Positions 24,354-32,849 of a stretch of DNA of 64,000 nucleotides are shown in pieces (positions within the stretch are counted from its first letter, which is position 1; each line of letters starts with the position of its first letter). A program made the translations under genes and the position numbers. Where the stretch lies: positions 124,001-188,000 of the forward strand of contig NZ_QCXX01000006.1 of assembly GCF_003071065.1 (NCBI RefSeq), in the 5' to 3' direction. This DNA is from Sphingobacterium athyrii. GTDB lineage: Bacteria; Bacteroidota; Bacteroidia; Sphingobacteriales; Sphingobacteriaceae. The notes under the pieces were generated by a model. The model had not been told where the DNA came from. It made no database searches and saw only the letters and a list, made by a program, of their open reading frames with translations.

Positions 24354-24872
24354 ATGATGAAAATAAGAGAGATAAAGATTTTACGCCTGTTTACCCTTAT
24401 TTTTTGTGCATTTTTCTGGGGCTGTAGCCATCATGCCGAAAAAAAGCAAGTGGGAGTAATCGATGATCCCAAAGATCTAGAATTACCTCGGAGCGTAGCT
24501 GATTCGCTTTGGCGTCGAGCAATTAATCTAGGTGATTTTGAAGCGTATCATACAATAGCTAATAGTAACATGTTGTTGACTCCTGATGAATATTACTATA
24601 CCCTCCTAATGGCTAACAAGTATCAATGTCCTGAGGCGTATCTGAATCTATATGATATACTTACATGGAAAGGGACAATAAATGGAGTCGAGCTTGCAGG
24701 CAAGGATAGTGTTTCTCGGAATCAAGCCTTATTTTATCTACTTAAGGCTCATGAGCTTGGCGAAAAAAGTGCCATTTACTATGTGTATGAAGAGTTTGGC
24801 GATAGTATCACTCCACCTGAATCGATTACCTATTTAAAGAAAATTCAGAGATTTTACGAGGAAAAAAAATGA
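24354..24872 (+). CDS. Putative lipoprotein with helical (Sel1/TPR-like) repeats
   Basis: This 172-residue protein has a lipoprotein signal (ILRLFTLIFCAFFWGC, lipobox FWGC). The mature domain consists of paired helices: DSLWRRAINLGDFEAYHTIAN, YYYTLLMANKYQCPEAYLNLYD and ALFYLLKAHELGEKSAIYYVYEEFG share the alanine and leucine spacing of Sel1-like repeats. Such proteins commonly act as scaffolds or secretion-linked factors; none is assigned here. It sits between another lipoprotein and an SMI1/KNR4 gene. Two tandem ATG codons give the same product within one residue. Confidence 0.68.
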   Translation: MMKIREIKILRLFTLIFCAFFWGCSHHAEKKQVGVIDDPKDLELPRSVADSLWRRAINLGDFEAYHTIANSNMLLTPDEYYYTLLMANKYQCPEAYLNLYDILTWKGTINGVELAGKDSVSRNQALFYLLKAHELGEKSAIYYVYEEFGDSITPPESITYLKKIQRFYEEKK

Positions 24873-24937
24873 TGATGATGAGTTTTTGGATGCAATAACA
24901 GATATTGGACCGTAGTAAGAATACGCCAAACCATCTG

Positions 24938-25495
24938 TTATTTCACCCTAAAACGTCGGGGATATTCACTGGTGGTATCGATGCTAAAAAATTCGTCGAA
25001 TTTTTCGTTTGGTGTATGGGCATAATAGTCGTTAAGAAGTCCTAAAAATCCTTCGAGGTTAGGAGCGATAACATTGCGGTCATTGTCCCGGTTCCAATAT
25101 TCAATCAGCTGTCCCTCTTGACCGGAAAAGATTCCGTCCTGATCATAGCAAATGTAACTACCGCTACCATTATGAAAAATGGGTATCCAACGTTCGTTCC
25201 ACCAGTTTTCAATTTCAAAGTCGGTACCGATCAAACTGGTTAGTTCCTGAGCGATGCCAAGAGCTTCTTCCAGCGGAATAAACATTGAATTATTGATAAA
25301 GGCGTCGTAACAGGTGTTACGCTGTCCATTTTTCCACTGATAGAATGTTTTGAGGTCGTCTGGAAGCTGAATAACATATCTCTGCTCCAGAATCTCAAGT
25401 TCTTGCTGGTTCAACGGGTTTTGTAAATCCCTGTAAAAATCTGGTCTGAGATTTTTGATATGTAAATCTAAGCTGTCCAGTGTATCTTTCATCAT
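24938..25495 (-). CDS. SMI1/KNR4-family protein (immunity-type)
   Basis: This 185-residue protein has the SMI1/KNR4 fold. The family start is LNQQELEILEQRYVIQLPDDLKTFYQWKNGQ-like (helix plus L-P-x-x-L-x-x-F-Y), the middle has WWNERWIPIFHNGSGSYICYD, and the end is the F-L-x-L-L-x-D-Y helix. In bacteria most members protect against polymorphic toxins from neighbouring cells. No toxin gene is next to it, so it may be an orphan immunity gene or serve another role. I start it at the ATG at 25495 because the 17 residues upstream are outside the domain and lack any signal. Confidence 0.78.
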   Translation of the reverse strand: MMKDTLDSLDLHIKNLRPDFYRDLQNPLNQQELEILEQRYVIQLPDDLKTFYQWKNGQRNTCYDAFINNSMFIPLEEALGIAQELTSLIGTDFEIENWWNERWIPIFHNGSGSYICYDQDGIFSGQEGQLIEYWNRDNDRNVIAPNLEGFLGLLNDYYAHTPNEKFDEFFSIDTTSEYPRRFRVK

Positions 25496-25651
25496 GTATG
25501 TTCTAATATTCTTTTTAAAGTTAGATATTAAAATCACTTTCGTCAATGGGTTAGATTATCTTCTTTCGGCTGGTTGCTTTACAATTTTTGCCTAACTTTA
25601 ATAGAGCAATTGATATGCATTGCGATATAAACAAATACGAAGTTGGTAGTT

Positions 25652-26176
25652 ATGAAAAAGATCGAATTTATTCCACTTGTAGGAATTCATATTGAAGACT
25701 TAGGGCGAGTGCCCTTCGGCATGGACCAAGCGCAGGTACAGGAATTTCTGGGTGCGCCATCAGACGCCCTTGACGGTCAGTATTATTATGATGAGCTCGA
25801 ATTACGGTTGGATTTCAATGACCTGGGGCAGCTTGAATTCATCGAAAGCATTAATGGCCCTTATCCCCAAAAGACCGAAGTCAGTATCTACGGAGTCAAC
25901 CCCTTTCAGGTGGAAGCCGACGAACTGCTCCATATATTGAGTGAAAAAAACAGTGGACCTGTCGATGATGCTGAGGCGGGGTATTGTTATGCCTTTTTGA
26001 ACAGCTCAGTTGGTGTTTGGCGGCAGATGACCGTAGAGGATATCCAGGAGGATATCGAAGCGATAAAGGCCGAAGGGGAATACGAAGAGAATGTGGATAT
26101 GCTGCTCGAAGACTTTGAAAAAGCGAAGTTTTTCTGGACGATCGGAATTGGTGTTGAAGGGTATTATGCCGATTAA
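25652..26176 (+). CDS. Hypothetical acidic protein, immunity-like neighbourhood
   Basis: This 174-residue acidic cytoplasmic protein has no family I can name. An N-terminal segment with FGMDQAQVQEFLGAPSD followed by YYDELELRLDFNDLGQLEFIE resembles a pattern seen in small uncharacterised proteins often found with SMI1-type genes. The C-terminal half is rich in Glu (EDIQEDIEAIKAEGEYEENVDMLLEDFEKAK) and ends GIGVEGYYAD. The ATG at 25652 is chosen over an upstream TTG. It is divergent from the SMI1/KNR4 gene; function unknown. Confidence 0.66.
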   Translation: MKKIEFIPLVGIHIEDLGRVPFGMDQAQVQEFLGAPSDALDGQYYYDELELRLDFNDLGQLEFIESINGPYPQKTEVSIYGVNPFQVEADELLHILSEKNSGPVDDAEAGYCYAFLNSSVGVWRQMTVEDIQEDIEAIKAEGEYEENVDMLLEDFEKAKFFWTIGIGVEGYYAD

Positions 26177-26310
26177 TGGTATCGCTAAAACTGCAAAGAC
26201 CCAAGGCAACGGTCTATGGATTGGAGGAAATAGCCTAAGATCGATCGGTTTTTCCAGATCATGCGAGCAAAATGGTGGATACGGATGATCTGGATGTTTG
26301 CAAGCCGTAC

Positions 26311-27225
26311 TTATTGAAACGCCTGCCTAAATTCTACGGGGCTCTGTTGCGTGTTTTTCTTAAAGACTTTACTGAATGACTGCGGGTGCTCAAAGCCTAG
26401 CTCGTATGCTATTTCGCTGATCGATAAGGCGCTGGTACTCAATCTTAGTTTGGCGTATTCGATCATTTTGTGTTGTATATGCTGCTGGGTATTTTGCTGC
26501 GTATAGATACGCAGTAGGCTACCGAGATAATTAGGGGAAAGATTGAGCTGCTGGGCAAGCATGCTTACTGTTGGAACTCCTTTTGTGATCAGGCTGTCGT
26601 AGCTAAAATGTGCCGAGAGTATATTTTCGAAACGGGTCACCAGCTCCTGAGTGGATTTTTTTCGTGTGATAAATTGACGTTCGTAATATCGTTCTGCATA
26701 GATGAGCAGCCGTTCGATCTGCTTGAGAATCAGATCGCGGCTGAATTTGTCGATGTTGGATTGATATTCTTTTTCGATATTCTGGAGAATGTCAACAATT
26801 ACCGCCTCCTCCTTTTCGGAAAGAAAAAGTGCTTCGTTGACTTCATATTGGAAAAAATCGTATGTATGGATATGCTTCGCCAGTTCGCTGTTCCACAAAA
26901 AATCGGGATGTATCAAGAGAATCCAGCCACTGGGTTGGGCACGGACCTCTTGATTAATCTCTACTTTCAAGAATTGTAATGGTGATATAAAAGTCAATAC
27001 ACCCGAATCAAAGTCATATTGTTGCTGCCCATAATTGAACCTGGCATTTACATTTCGCTTTAAACCAATCGAATAAAAATGCTGTATCCAACTTAATTTG
27101 CTGTCATTAATAGGATAGTGCACTTGACTATAATCAACCAAACTGATCAAGGGATGCTCTGGTTGGGGCAGCCCGCAAAAGCTGTGGAACTCCGAAAGGG
27201 AATGAAAGCGAAATGTATTCTCCAT
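26311..27225 (-). CDS. AraC-family transcriptional regulator
   Basis: This 304-residue regulator has an N-terminal sensing domain of about 190 residues (cupin-like AraC N-domain; LSFISPLQFL-type strands) and a C-terminal double helix-turn-helix. The first HTH is TVSMLAQQLNLSPNYLGSLLR and the second is SISEIAYELGFEHPQSFSKVFKK, the usual signature of the family. It lies 70 bases downstream of a short-chain dehydrogenase gene on the same strand. This regulator-dehydrogenase pair is common in Bacteroidota, so it likely controls that gene. The inducer is unknown. Confidence 0.9.
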   Translation of the reverse strand: MENTFRFHSLSEFHSFCGLPQPEHPLISLVDYSQVHYPINDSKLSWIQHFYSIGLKRNVNARFNYGQQQYDFDSGVLTFISPLQFLKVEINQEVRAQPSGWILLIHPDFLWNSELAKHIHTYDFFQYEVNEALFLSEKEEAVIVDILQNIEKEYQSNIDKFSRDLILKQIERLLIYAERYYERQFITRKKSTQELVTRFENILSAHFSYDSLITKGVPTVSMLAQQLNLSPNYLGSLLRIYTQQNTQQHIQHKMIEYAKLRLSTSALSISEIAYELGFEHPQSFSKVFKKNTQQSPVEFRQAFQ

Positions 27226-27295
27226 AATTGTAAATTTAGTTATTTTCTTTTTTTAATGTTGCTGATTTTTCCTTGCTGTCAGTTCTAGCTTTAGG

Positions 27296-28147
27296 CTATT
27301 GTGCAGTCTGTTCAAAACCTGTGGATACCGTATAGCTCTTCCATTTTTCAATCTCGGCAGTCAACATGTTAATCTTGTTTTTGGCTAGTTCAAAGGCATC
27401 TTCACCCATTAGGAAATGGACTGGCGGATGTGTCAAAGTGCTGAGCTCGATCAATAAAGTAGCTGCTTTTTGCGGATCGTTTGTCTGATTGCCATGGATC
27501 TGGTGTAAGTGCGCTGCTTCATTTTCCCGTGCTGTGACATAAGCTTCGATGGGATTGGCTGCGGTTTGGATTGATCCATCGGATAAAAAATCCGTTCTGA
27601 AATAACCGGGATAAACCAGGGTCGTGTGAATACCAAAAGGCTGCATTTCAACAGCGAGTGCTTCCGTAAATCCGGATACAGCAAATTTTGTGGAACAATA
27701 GATGCCAAAACCCGGGTAATTTCCTGCAAGGCCACCAATGGATGCAATGTTAAAAATATGCCCCGATTGCTGACGTCGCATATGCGGTGCGATATGCCGG
27801 ATAGCATTGAGTGATCCAAAGACATTCACGTCAAAATTGCGTCGGGCTTCGGAGTCGCTGAGTTCTTCGACACTGCCTGTCTGCCCGTATCCTGCATTGT
27901 TGACCAGGACGTCGATCCGCCCGAAATAATCAATTGCCGACAGCACTGCCCGTGCGACGTCCGCATCATTGGTGATGTCGACTTCAAGGGGAAGGAAATT
28001 TTCATTTTCACCGATTTCTTGTTCCAGGGCTCGTTTCGTACGCGAGGTCGCTACAACAAGATAATCTTGTGCTAAAAGTTCCTTTACCAAACTTAAACCC
28101 AGTCCTTTGGAGGCACCGGTAACAAACCATACTTTTTGTGATTTCAT
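27296..28147 (-). CDS. Short-chain dehydrogenase/reductase (SDR)
   Basis: This 283-residue NAD(P)-dependent oxidoreductase has the classical SDR signature: the cofactor loop TGASKGLGLSL (residues 9-19), VLVNNAGYGQ (NNAG motif), the catalytic Ser in IASIGGLAG and the Y-x-x-x-K pair in YCSTKFAVSGF. The start VWFVTGASKGLG and an Arg after the second strand (TSRTKRAL) favour NADP(H). The substrate is unknown. It is read in one unit with the AraC regulator downstream. The length is within the classical range, with a slightly long C-terminal tail. Confidence 0.92.
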   Translation of the reverse strand: MKSQKVWFVTGASKGLGLSLVKELLAQDYLVVATSRTKRALEQEIGENENFLPLEVDITNDADVARAVLSAIDYFGRIDVLVNNAGYGQTGSVEELSDSEARRNFDVNVFGSLNAIRHIAPHMRRQQSGHIFNIASIGGLAGNYPGFGIYCSTKFAVSGFTEALAVEMQPFGIHTTLVYPGYFRTDFLSDGSIQTAANPIEAYVTARENEAAHLHQIHGNQTNDPQKAATLLIELSTLTHPPVHFLMGEDAFELAKNKINMLTAEIEKWKSYTVSTGFEQTAQ

Positions 28148-28372
28148 GTGTTTTAGTTTAAAAATAAATTGATGCTACAAAGTTGATGATTTGGTATTTT
28201 TGGGATGTAGGCAGATCGACGGATCTCGTAGCCAAATCGTGGGTTTGATGTTTTTTATAAAATTGTATTTTCGATAGGCAATCCCTACGAACTGTGCGAT
28301 GAGAGAAAAGATAGATACCGGGCATAAGTATATCCCGGTTGTGTAAATGTAAACTTTTAACAAATAATAACT

Positions 28373-28924
28373 ATGGAAAATCAGGGAGCCTCTGTCGTTA
28401 TAACACATCATATTTTAGATGACAAGCAATTGGAATACGATCAGTGGCTAGCGGAGGTTGTTCCGCTCACCAAACATGCGAGAGGATTTATAGACTTACA
28501 GATCATCCGTCCTATCCCGAAATTGACGTTTGTCTATACGGTAATTATCCGGTTTGATACTGTCGATAACCTAAAAAATTGGATGAAATCGGACACGCGT
28601 CGACGTATGATCGAGAAAGCTGCTCCCTTATTTCGGAAGCAAGACCGCTATCAGATCAAATCAGGCCTCGAGTTTCTTTTTGAAACAGCAGAGCAAGCCC
28701 ATCAGGTGCCGCGACGCTGGAAACAATATCTTGTTACCTGGTCAGCAATTTACCCGCTGTCATTGACTATACCAATAATTCTGCTGCCTGTTCTCCGGTA
28801 TTTTCATATTCCTCAAAATCATTTTTCTGATGGATTATTGATCTCCGGATGTATCGTTTTTTTGATGGTTTATCTGGTCATGCCCAATTATACAAAGATG
28901 ATCCGTAAATGGTTAAACAAGTAA
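28373..28924 (+). CDS. Antibiotic-biosynthesis-monooxygenase-like membrane protein
   Basis: This 183-residue protein joins a small ABM-type ferredoxin-like domain (about residues 8-100: VVITHHILDDKQLEYDQWL and FVYTVIIRFDTVDNLKNWMKS) with two C-terminal TM helices (about 122-140 and 152-172). This domain order is found in a group of uncharacterised proteins (COG3224 type). The ABM part may bind a small aromatic compound or haem-like ligand, but no catalytic residue can be pointed to. It is divergent from the SDR gene and otherwise alone. Confidence 0.8.
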   Translation: MENQGASVVITHHILDDKQLEYDQWLAEVVPLTKHARGFIDLQIIRPIPKLTFVYTVIIRFDTVDNLKNWMKSDTRRRMIEKAAPLFRKQDRYQIKSGLEFLFETAEQAHQVPRRWKQYLVTWSAIYPLSLTIPIILLPVLRYFHIPQNHFSDGLLISGCIVFLMVYLVMPNYTKMIRKWLNK

Positions 28925-29044
28925 CGGAAACGATGAAATACAGCTCAATTGCTGCGTAAATTTGAGTGTACAACGGGCACTGTATTGATTTGATCGCAAA
29001 GAAAATAAAACAATTTTTCCATTACAACACTTTGTTTTATAGGT

Positions 29045-29085
29045 AGGGCCCAATGCGATAAATAGCTAAACCGGATTGCGGCCCT
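29045..29085 (+). promoter_or_regulatory. Leader hairpin before the peroxiredoxin gene
   Basis: AGGGCCCAAT (29045-29054) pairs with ATTGCGGCCCT (29075-29085) with a single bulged base. No T run follows, so it is not a standard terminator. It lies 31 bases before the start codon and may form in the mRNA leader. Confidence 0.4.
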
Positions 29086-29115
29086 GGGTGATGGTTAAAT
29101 TTTAAATATCTTAAT

Positions 29116-29571
29116 ATGCTACAGAAGAATGATGTTGCGCCTGATTTTACCTTGTATGCGACTCCGGATCAGACAATTAAATTGTCGGAATTTAAAGGTC
29201 ATAATGTAATCCTTGCTTTTTATCCTGCTGACTGGAGCCCGGTATGTAGTGATCAAATGGCGCTGTACAATGAAATGCTTAAATATTTTAAGAAATATGA
29301 TGCAGAGATATTAGGTATATCTGTAGACAGCAAATGGTGTCATCTTGCTTTTGCACAATCCAGAAAATTGCACTTTCCACTGCTGGCGGATTTTGAGGCA
29401 AAAGGTGAAGTCGCGAAAAAATATGGGGTGTATGATGAGGAGGAAGGAGAATGTAAACGTGCTCTTTTTGTGATCGATAAAGAGGGTGTTATTCAATGGA
29501 GCTACCTATCGCCAACAGCGGTAAATCCAGGAGCAGATGGGATAATAGAAGCATTGGAAAATCTTAAATAG
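29116..29571 (+). CDS. Peroxiredoxin (AhpC/TSA family)
   Basis: This 151-residue thiol peroxidase removes hydrogen peroxide and organic peroxides. The thioredoxin fold begins DVAPDFTLYATPDQ. The active-site motif is YPADWSPVCSDQ, with the peroxidatic C44 preceded by Pro at the right distance. Further cysteines at C75 (SKWCHLAF) and in EEGECKRAL could be resolving residues, so the mechanism (1-Cys or 2-Cys) is not clear. It starts a pair with the DsbA-like gene 6 bases downstream, which suggests joint expression in redox stress. Confidence 0.92.
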   Translation: MLQKNDVAPDFTLYATPDQTIKLSEFKGHNVILAFYPADWSPVCSDQMALYNEMLKYFKKYDAEILGISVDSKWCHLAFAQSRKLHFPLLADFEAKGEVAKKYGVYDEEEGECKRALFVIDKEGVIQWSYLSPTAVNPGADGIIEALENLK

Positions 29572-29577
29572 AAATTT

Positions 29578-30087
29578 ATGTCATTAAAGCCAAAAGTAAA
29601 CGATAAGGATCATATCCAGGGTAATGGCAATGCAGAGGTAACGATTGTCGAATATGGGGATTATCAATGTCCACATTGTGGCGCTGCTCATCCCATATTG
29701 AAAAAGATGATGGCCGAATTGGGGAGTCAAATCAGGTTTGTATTTCGCAATTTTCCATTGTCAGAGATGCACGAATATGCGCGGCCAGCGGCACTTGCTG
29801 CCGAAGCAGCGGGCCAACAGGGTAAATTTTGGGAGATGCATGATGCAATCTATGAAAACCAGTTAAACCTGAGTACAAGGTTGTTTATAGATCTTGCTGA
29901 ACAACTGGGGCTCGATGTCGGGAATTTTAAAAGCGCCATGCAAGACCAAAGCTTGGACGAAAAAGTAGAGGGTGATTTTGAAAGTGGTATGATGAGCGGG
30001 GTAAATGGTACACCTACATTTTTTGTCAACGGCGAGAAATTCGATGGCGGCGCAGAGGATCTTGTCCGGATACTATACGAAAATTGA
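29578..30087 (+). CDS. DsbA-family thioredoxin-like protein
   Basis: This 169-residue protein has a DsbA-type thioredoxin fold with the active site C31-P-H-C34 in YGDYQCPHCGAAHP, a helical insertion (ARPAALAAEAAGQQGKFWEMHD) and the cis-Pro loop NGTPTFFVNG. It has no signal peptide, so it most likely works in the cytoplasm as a disulfide oxidoreductase, perhaps together with the peroxiredoxin encoded 6 bases upstream. It may also act as a 2-hydroxychromene isomerase-like relative, but the CPHC motif argues for redox activity. Confidence 0.9.
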   Translation: MSLKPKVNDKDHIQGNGNAEVTIVEYGDYQCPHCGAAHPILKKMMAELGSQIRFVFRNFPLSEMHEYARPAALAAEAAGQQGKFWEMHDAIYENQLNLSTRLFIDLAEQLGLDVGNFKSAMQDQSLDEKVEGDFESGMMSGVNGTPTFFVNGEKFDGGAEDLVRILYEN

Positions 30088-30186
30088 TAATTTAAATCTT
30101 GCCTGAATTAGGATTGGGCGGATAAGATAAGGCCTGTTGCGCGTGTTGGAAGGTTCGTGGACAACCGATCAATCCAATATGCAATT

Positions 30187-30200
30187 AACGATATTTCGTT
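30187..30200. promoter_or_regulatory. Palindromic upstream activating site for the chloroperoxidase gene
   Basis: AACGA-TATT-TCGTT is a perfect 5-bp palindrome around 4 bases. The same sequence, with one change (GACGATATTTCGTT), occurs at 42984-42997. In both places the centre is exactly 66 bp upstream of the -24 GG of a sigma-54-like promoter. Binding by the NtrC-type proteins encoded at 31216-34226 is inferred. Confidence 0.6.
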
Positions 30201-30257
30201 GTTTTTAAATGGAAAGTTTTTGTTTTAAATACCTTAAAAACAACGTGTTGTGTCTTA

Positions 30258-30273
30258 TGGTTAAGTTGTTGTA
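30258..30273 (+). promoter_or_regulatory. Sigma-54-like promoter of the chloroperoxidase gene
   Basis: TGG at 30258-30260 and TTGTA at 30269-30273 have the -24/-12 spacing of sigma-54 promoters (TGG-N8-TTG). The C of the consensus GC at -12 is replaced by T. The ATG follows 48 bases later. Confidence 0.5.
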
Positions 30274-30321
30274 TTACGTATATTGTATAAATTAAACAAT
30301 TAAAAATATAAATTATTCATC

Positions 30322-31143
30322 ATGGCAACATTCAAAGTTCAAGACGGAACTGAAATTTATTACAAAGATTGGGGTACAGGGCAGCCCATCGTTTTCCATC
30401 ATGGTTGGCCTTTGTCAAGCGACGACTGGGATGCTCAGCTGATGTATTTCCTCGATAAAGGCTATCGCGTAATTGCGCATGACCGTCGTGGTCATGGACG
30501 CTCTACACAGACTGACCAAGGGAATGACATGGATACGTATGCTTCTGATGTAGCACAATTGGTAGCAGCTTTGGATTTAAAAGATGCGATCCATATCGGC
30601 CATTCTACTGGTGGTGGGGAGGTAATCCGCTATATAACCAATCATGGGACTTCACGTGTCGCAAAAGCGGTATTAATTAGTGCCGTAACACCGACAATGG
30701 CTAAGAGCGAAACAAATCCTGACGGTGTACCCATGGGCGTGTTCGATGAAATCCGATTGAATACAGCGACACGCAGACAACAATATTTTCAAGACTTTAC
30801 CCTTGCTTTTTATGGCTATAACAGGGATGGAGCCAATGTGCAGCAGGGGGTGATGGATAATTGGTGGCGACAAGGAATGATGGGGGGAATAAAAGCGCAC
30901 TACGACTGTATCAAAGCATTTTCTGAAACAGATTTTACGGAAGAACTTAAGCAAGTAGCGGTTCCTGTTTTGGTTTTACATGGTGAGGATGACCAAATTG
31001 TACCGCTGGATATTACGGGTAGAAGAGCAGCACAATTGGTGAAAAATGGTACGCTGATCACTTATCCTGGATTCCCGCATGGAATGCCGACAACTGAAGC
31101 AGAAACAATCAATAAAGATATCCTGGCTTTTATCACAAAATAA
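30322..31143 (+). CDS. Alpha/beta hydrolase, non-heme chloroperoxidase type
   Basis: This 273-residue alpha/beta hydrolase has the oxyanion region HHGWPLSSDDW, the nucleophile S95 in GHSTGGGE, the acid in LHGEDDQIVPLD and the His in FPHGMPT, which together form the Ser-Asp-His triad. It resembles bacterial chloroperoxidases/arylesterases that make peracids from carboxylates and peroxide in vitro; the natural role is commonly ester hydrolysis in stress or detoxification. There is no signal peptide. Upstream lie a palindromic activator site and a sigma-54-like promoter shared with the 36538-42869 operon. Confidence 0.92.
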   Translation: MATFKVQDGTEIYYKDWGTGQPIVFHHGWPLSSDDWDAQLMYFLDKGYRVIAHDRRGHGRSTQTDQGNDMDTYASDVAQLVAALDLKDAIHIGHSTGGGEVIRYITNHGTSRVAKAVLISAVTPTMAKSETNPDGVPMGVFDEIRLNTATRRQQYFQDFTLAFYGYNRDGANVQQGVMDNWWRQGMMGGIKAHYDCIKAFSETDFTEELKQVAVPVLVLHGEDDQIVPLDITGRRAAQLVKNGTLITYPGFPHGMPTTEAETINKDILAFITK

Positions 31144-31183
31144 AATGTGCCGCGGATCAAAATTAGTTTTTAAATAGTAGTGG

Positions 31184-31213
31184 GGCTGTTCTTTTTTAGG
31201 AACGGCCTTTTTT
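31184..31213 (+). terminator. Terminator after the chloroperoxidase gene
   Basis: GGCTGTTC (31184-31191) pairs with GAACGGCC (31200-31207), with one T-G pair, followed by six T. The converging regulator gene ends at 31216. Confidence 0.7.
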
Positions 31214-31215
31214 GT

Positions 31216-32811
31216 TTATTCTTTTAGGGATATAAATTTCTTACTTATACCAAGCTTTTTCATTTTGGACTGTAATGTGGTTGCTGGAATGCCAAGAATG
31301 GTCGCAGCACCATTTGTGCCTGAAATAAGCCCATTGCAGCGTCGCAACACCCAAAGGATATATTGTTTTTCAAAGTCTGCAAGGGTCTGTGGACTAAAGT
31401 CCGGAATTTTGTTTGCTCCGACAAAAACTGGGTTGTCTGATAACATGATGTTTTTTATGGTCGGACCCTCTGTCAAAAGAATTGCACGTGCTACAACATG
31501 TTCCAGTTCACGAATGTTGCCCGGCCAAGGATGTAAACCAAGACGTTGGAGCATTTTTTTTCCCATTTGCTTTGGCGGAACTTTTCCGGCATGTTTTTCA
31601 AGGAAATGCTGCACTAAGATGGGGATATCTTCTCTACGCTCACGTAAAGGAGGTAACGTGACTGGAAATGCGCTTATACGGTAATAGAGATCTGCTCTGA
31701 AGTTGCCGGCCCGTACTTCGGCTAGTAGATCCTTGTGCGTTGCGCAAATAATGCGCACATCTACGGGAATAATTTTATTGCCGCCAACACGCTCAACCTC
31801 TTTTTCTTGTAACACCCGAAGCAACTTAGCTTGTAATACGAGAGGGAGATCACCAATTTCGTCCAAAAATAAGGTGCCCCCATTAGCTTGTTCGAACTTA
31901 CCGATCTTACGCTTTATAGCACCGCTAAAACTTCCTTTTTCATGACCAAAAAGTTCGCTTTCGATCAATGTCGGTGCAATCGCAGCACAGTTGATTTTGA
32001 TCAAAGAATGCTGAGAACGGGTAGATAGACGATGGAGGTACTGAGCGACGACTTCTTTTCCCGTTCCACTTTCTCCTTGAATCAACAGGGTCATTTCTGT
32101 ACTGGCAACTGTTTCGAGCTGTGATTTTATGATCTTTATTTGCTCGCTATTTCCGATTATTTGTGTTCTTAAAACCTCTGGCGTTGTAAAATCGGTTCGC
32201 ACCGGGGCGGAGGATACAATTGGCGAGGCGAGTATTTTGGATGTCGTAAGCTGTACTGACTGGGTATTCATCCGTATATTGCCTATGGTAATGTTAAGTT
32301 GCGGAATAAGGCTGGTGATGCGGTTAATGAGTTGTAGATCGTTATCTGTCCGTTTTTTGTATTCCAGACTTAATATTGCCCAGCGTTGGTCATGCATTCG
32401 AAATGCCATGGATATAATTGCCTTACTGCCGCTACGTACCGCTTCAACAAGAATCGTAGGGAAGGTGCTTTCGGCTTTTAAAATCTCTTTGGGACCATGT
32501 TGAACTGGCTCGGCTGAATCAATGCAATGCTGAAAAAATCCTGCTTTGCAGCTCCACAAGTCGTTATTGATAACCTGCGTATTTCTTTTTACCTGTAAAA
32601 GTAGGCTATAGCTTTTTTCCTCTTTGTCCGCAACAAATATGTACAAGTTATCTTGATCCAAAAAATTTTGCAAATCTGGTTGAAGCGCCTCAAATGCCTT
32701 ATGGGTAGATATTGTTGCCATTTTTTGACTGAGTGCTAATTGCTTAAGCTGTTCGCTTTCCCGTTTTCGTAAACGGTCGTATAGCGCTTGTAGAGCTGTT
32801 TCTGAGGTCAT
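31216..32811 (-). CDS. Sigma-54-dependent transcriptional activator with GAF domain
   Basis: This 531-residue enhancer-binding protein has an N-terminal GAF-like sensor (about residues 30-180), a AAA+ domain (about 215-450) and a Fis-type HTH at the end (GAATILGIPATTLQSKMKKLGI). Walker A is G246-ESGTG-K252 and Walker B LFLDE at 314-318. The sigma-54 contact loop reads G-S-F-S-G-A (293-298) rather than GAFTGA. It has no receiver domain, so a ligand or a partner protein must switch it. It is the last gene of an apparent operon with a kinase and an NtrC-type regulator. Likely targets are the palindromic sites at 30187 and 42984. Confidence 0.92.
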   Translation of the reverse strand: MTSETALQALYDRLRKRESEQLKQLALSQKMATISTHKAFEALQPDLQNFLDQDNLYIFVADKEEKSYSLLLQVKRNTQVINNDLWSCKAGFFQHCIDSAEPVQHGPKEILKAESTFPTILVEAVRSGSKAIISMAFRMHDQRWAILSLEYKKRTDNDLQLINRITSLIPQLNITIGNIRMNTQSVQLTTSKILASPIVSSAPVRTDFTTPEVLRTQIIGNSEQIKIIKSQLETVASTEMTLLIQGESGTGKEVVAQYLHRLSTRSQHSLIKINCAAIAPTLIESELFGHEKGSFSGAIKRKIGKFEQANGGTLFLDEIGDLPLVLQAKLLRVLQEKEVERVGGNKIIPVDVRIICATHKDLLAEVRAGNFRADLYYRISAFPVTLPPLRERREDIPILVQHFLEKHAGKVPPKQMGKKMLQRLGLHPWPGNIRELEHVVARAILLTEGPTIKNIMLSDNPVFVGANKIPDFSPQTLADFEKQYILWVLRRCNGLISGTNGAATILGIPATTLQSKMKKLGISKKFISLKE

Positions 32812-32849
32812 GTTTAGCGGTTATAAAGAAGGAAAATGAAATTTTGTTA

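Noticed and set aside
28985..29005. TTGATTTGATCGC as an FNR box before the peroxiredoxin gene
   Set aside because: The second half does not read ATCA at the right distance.
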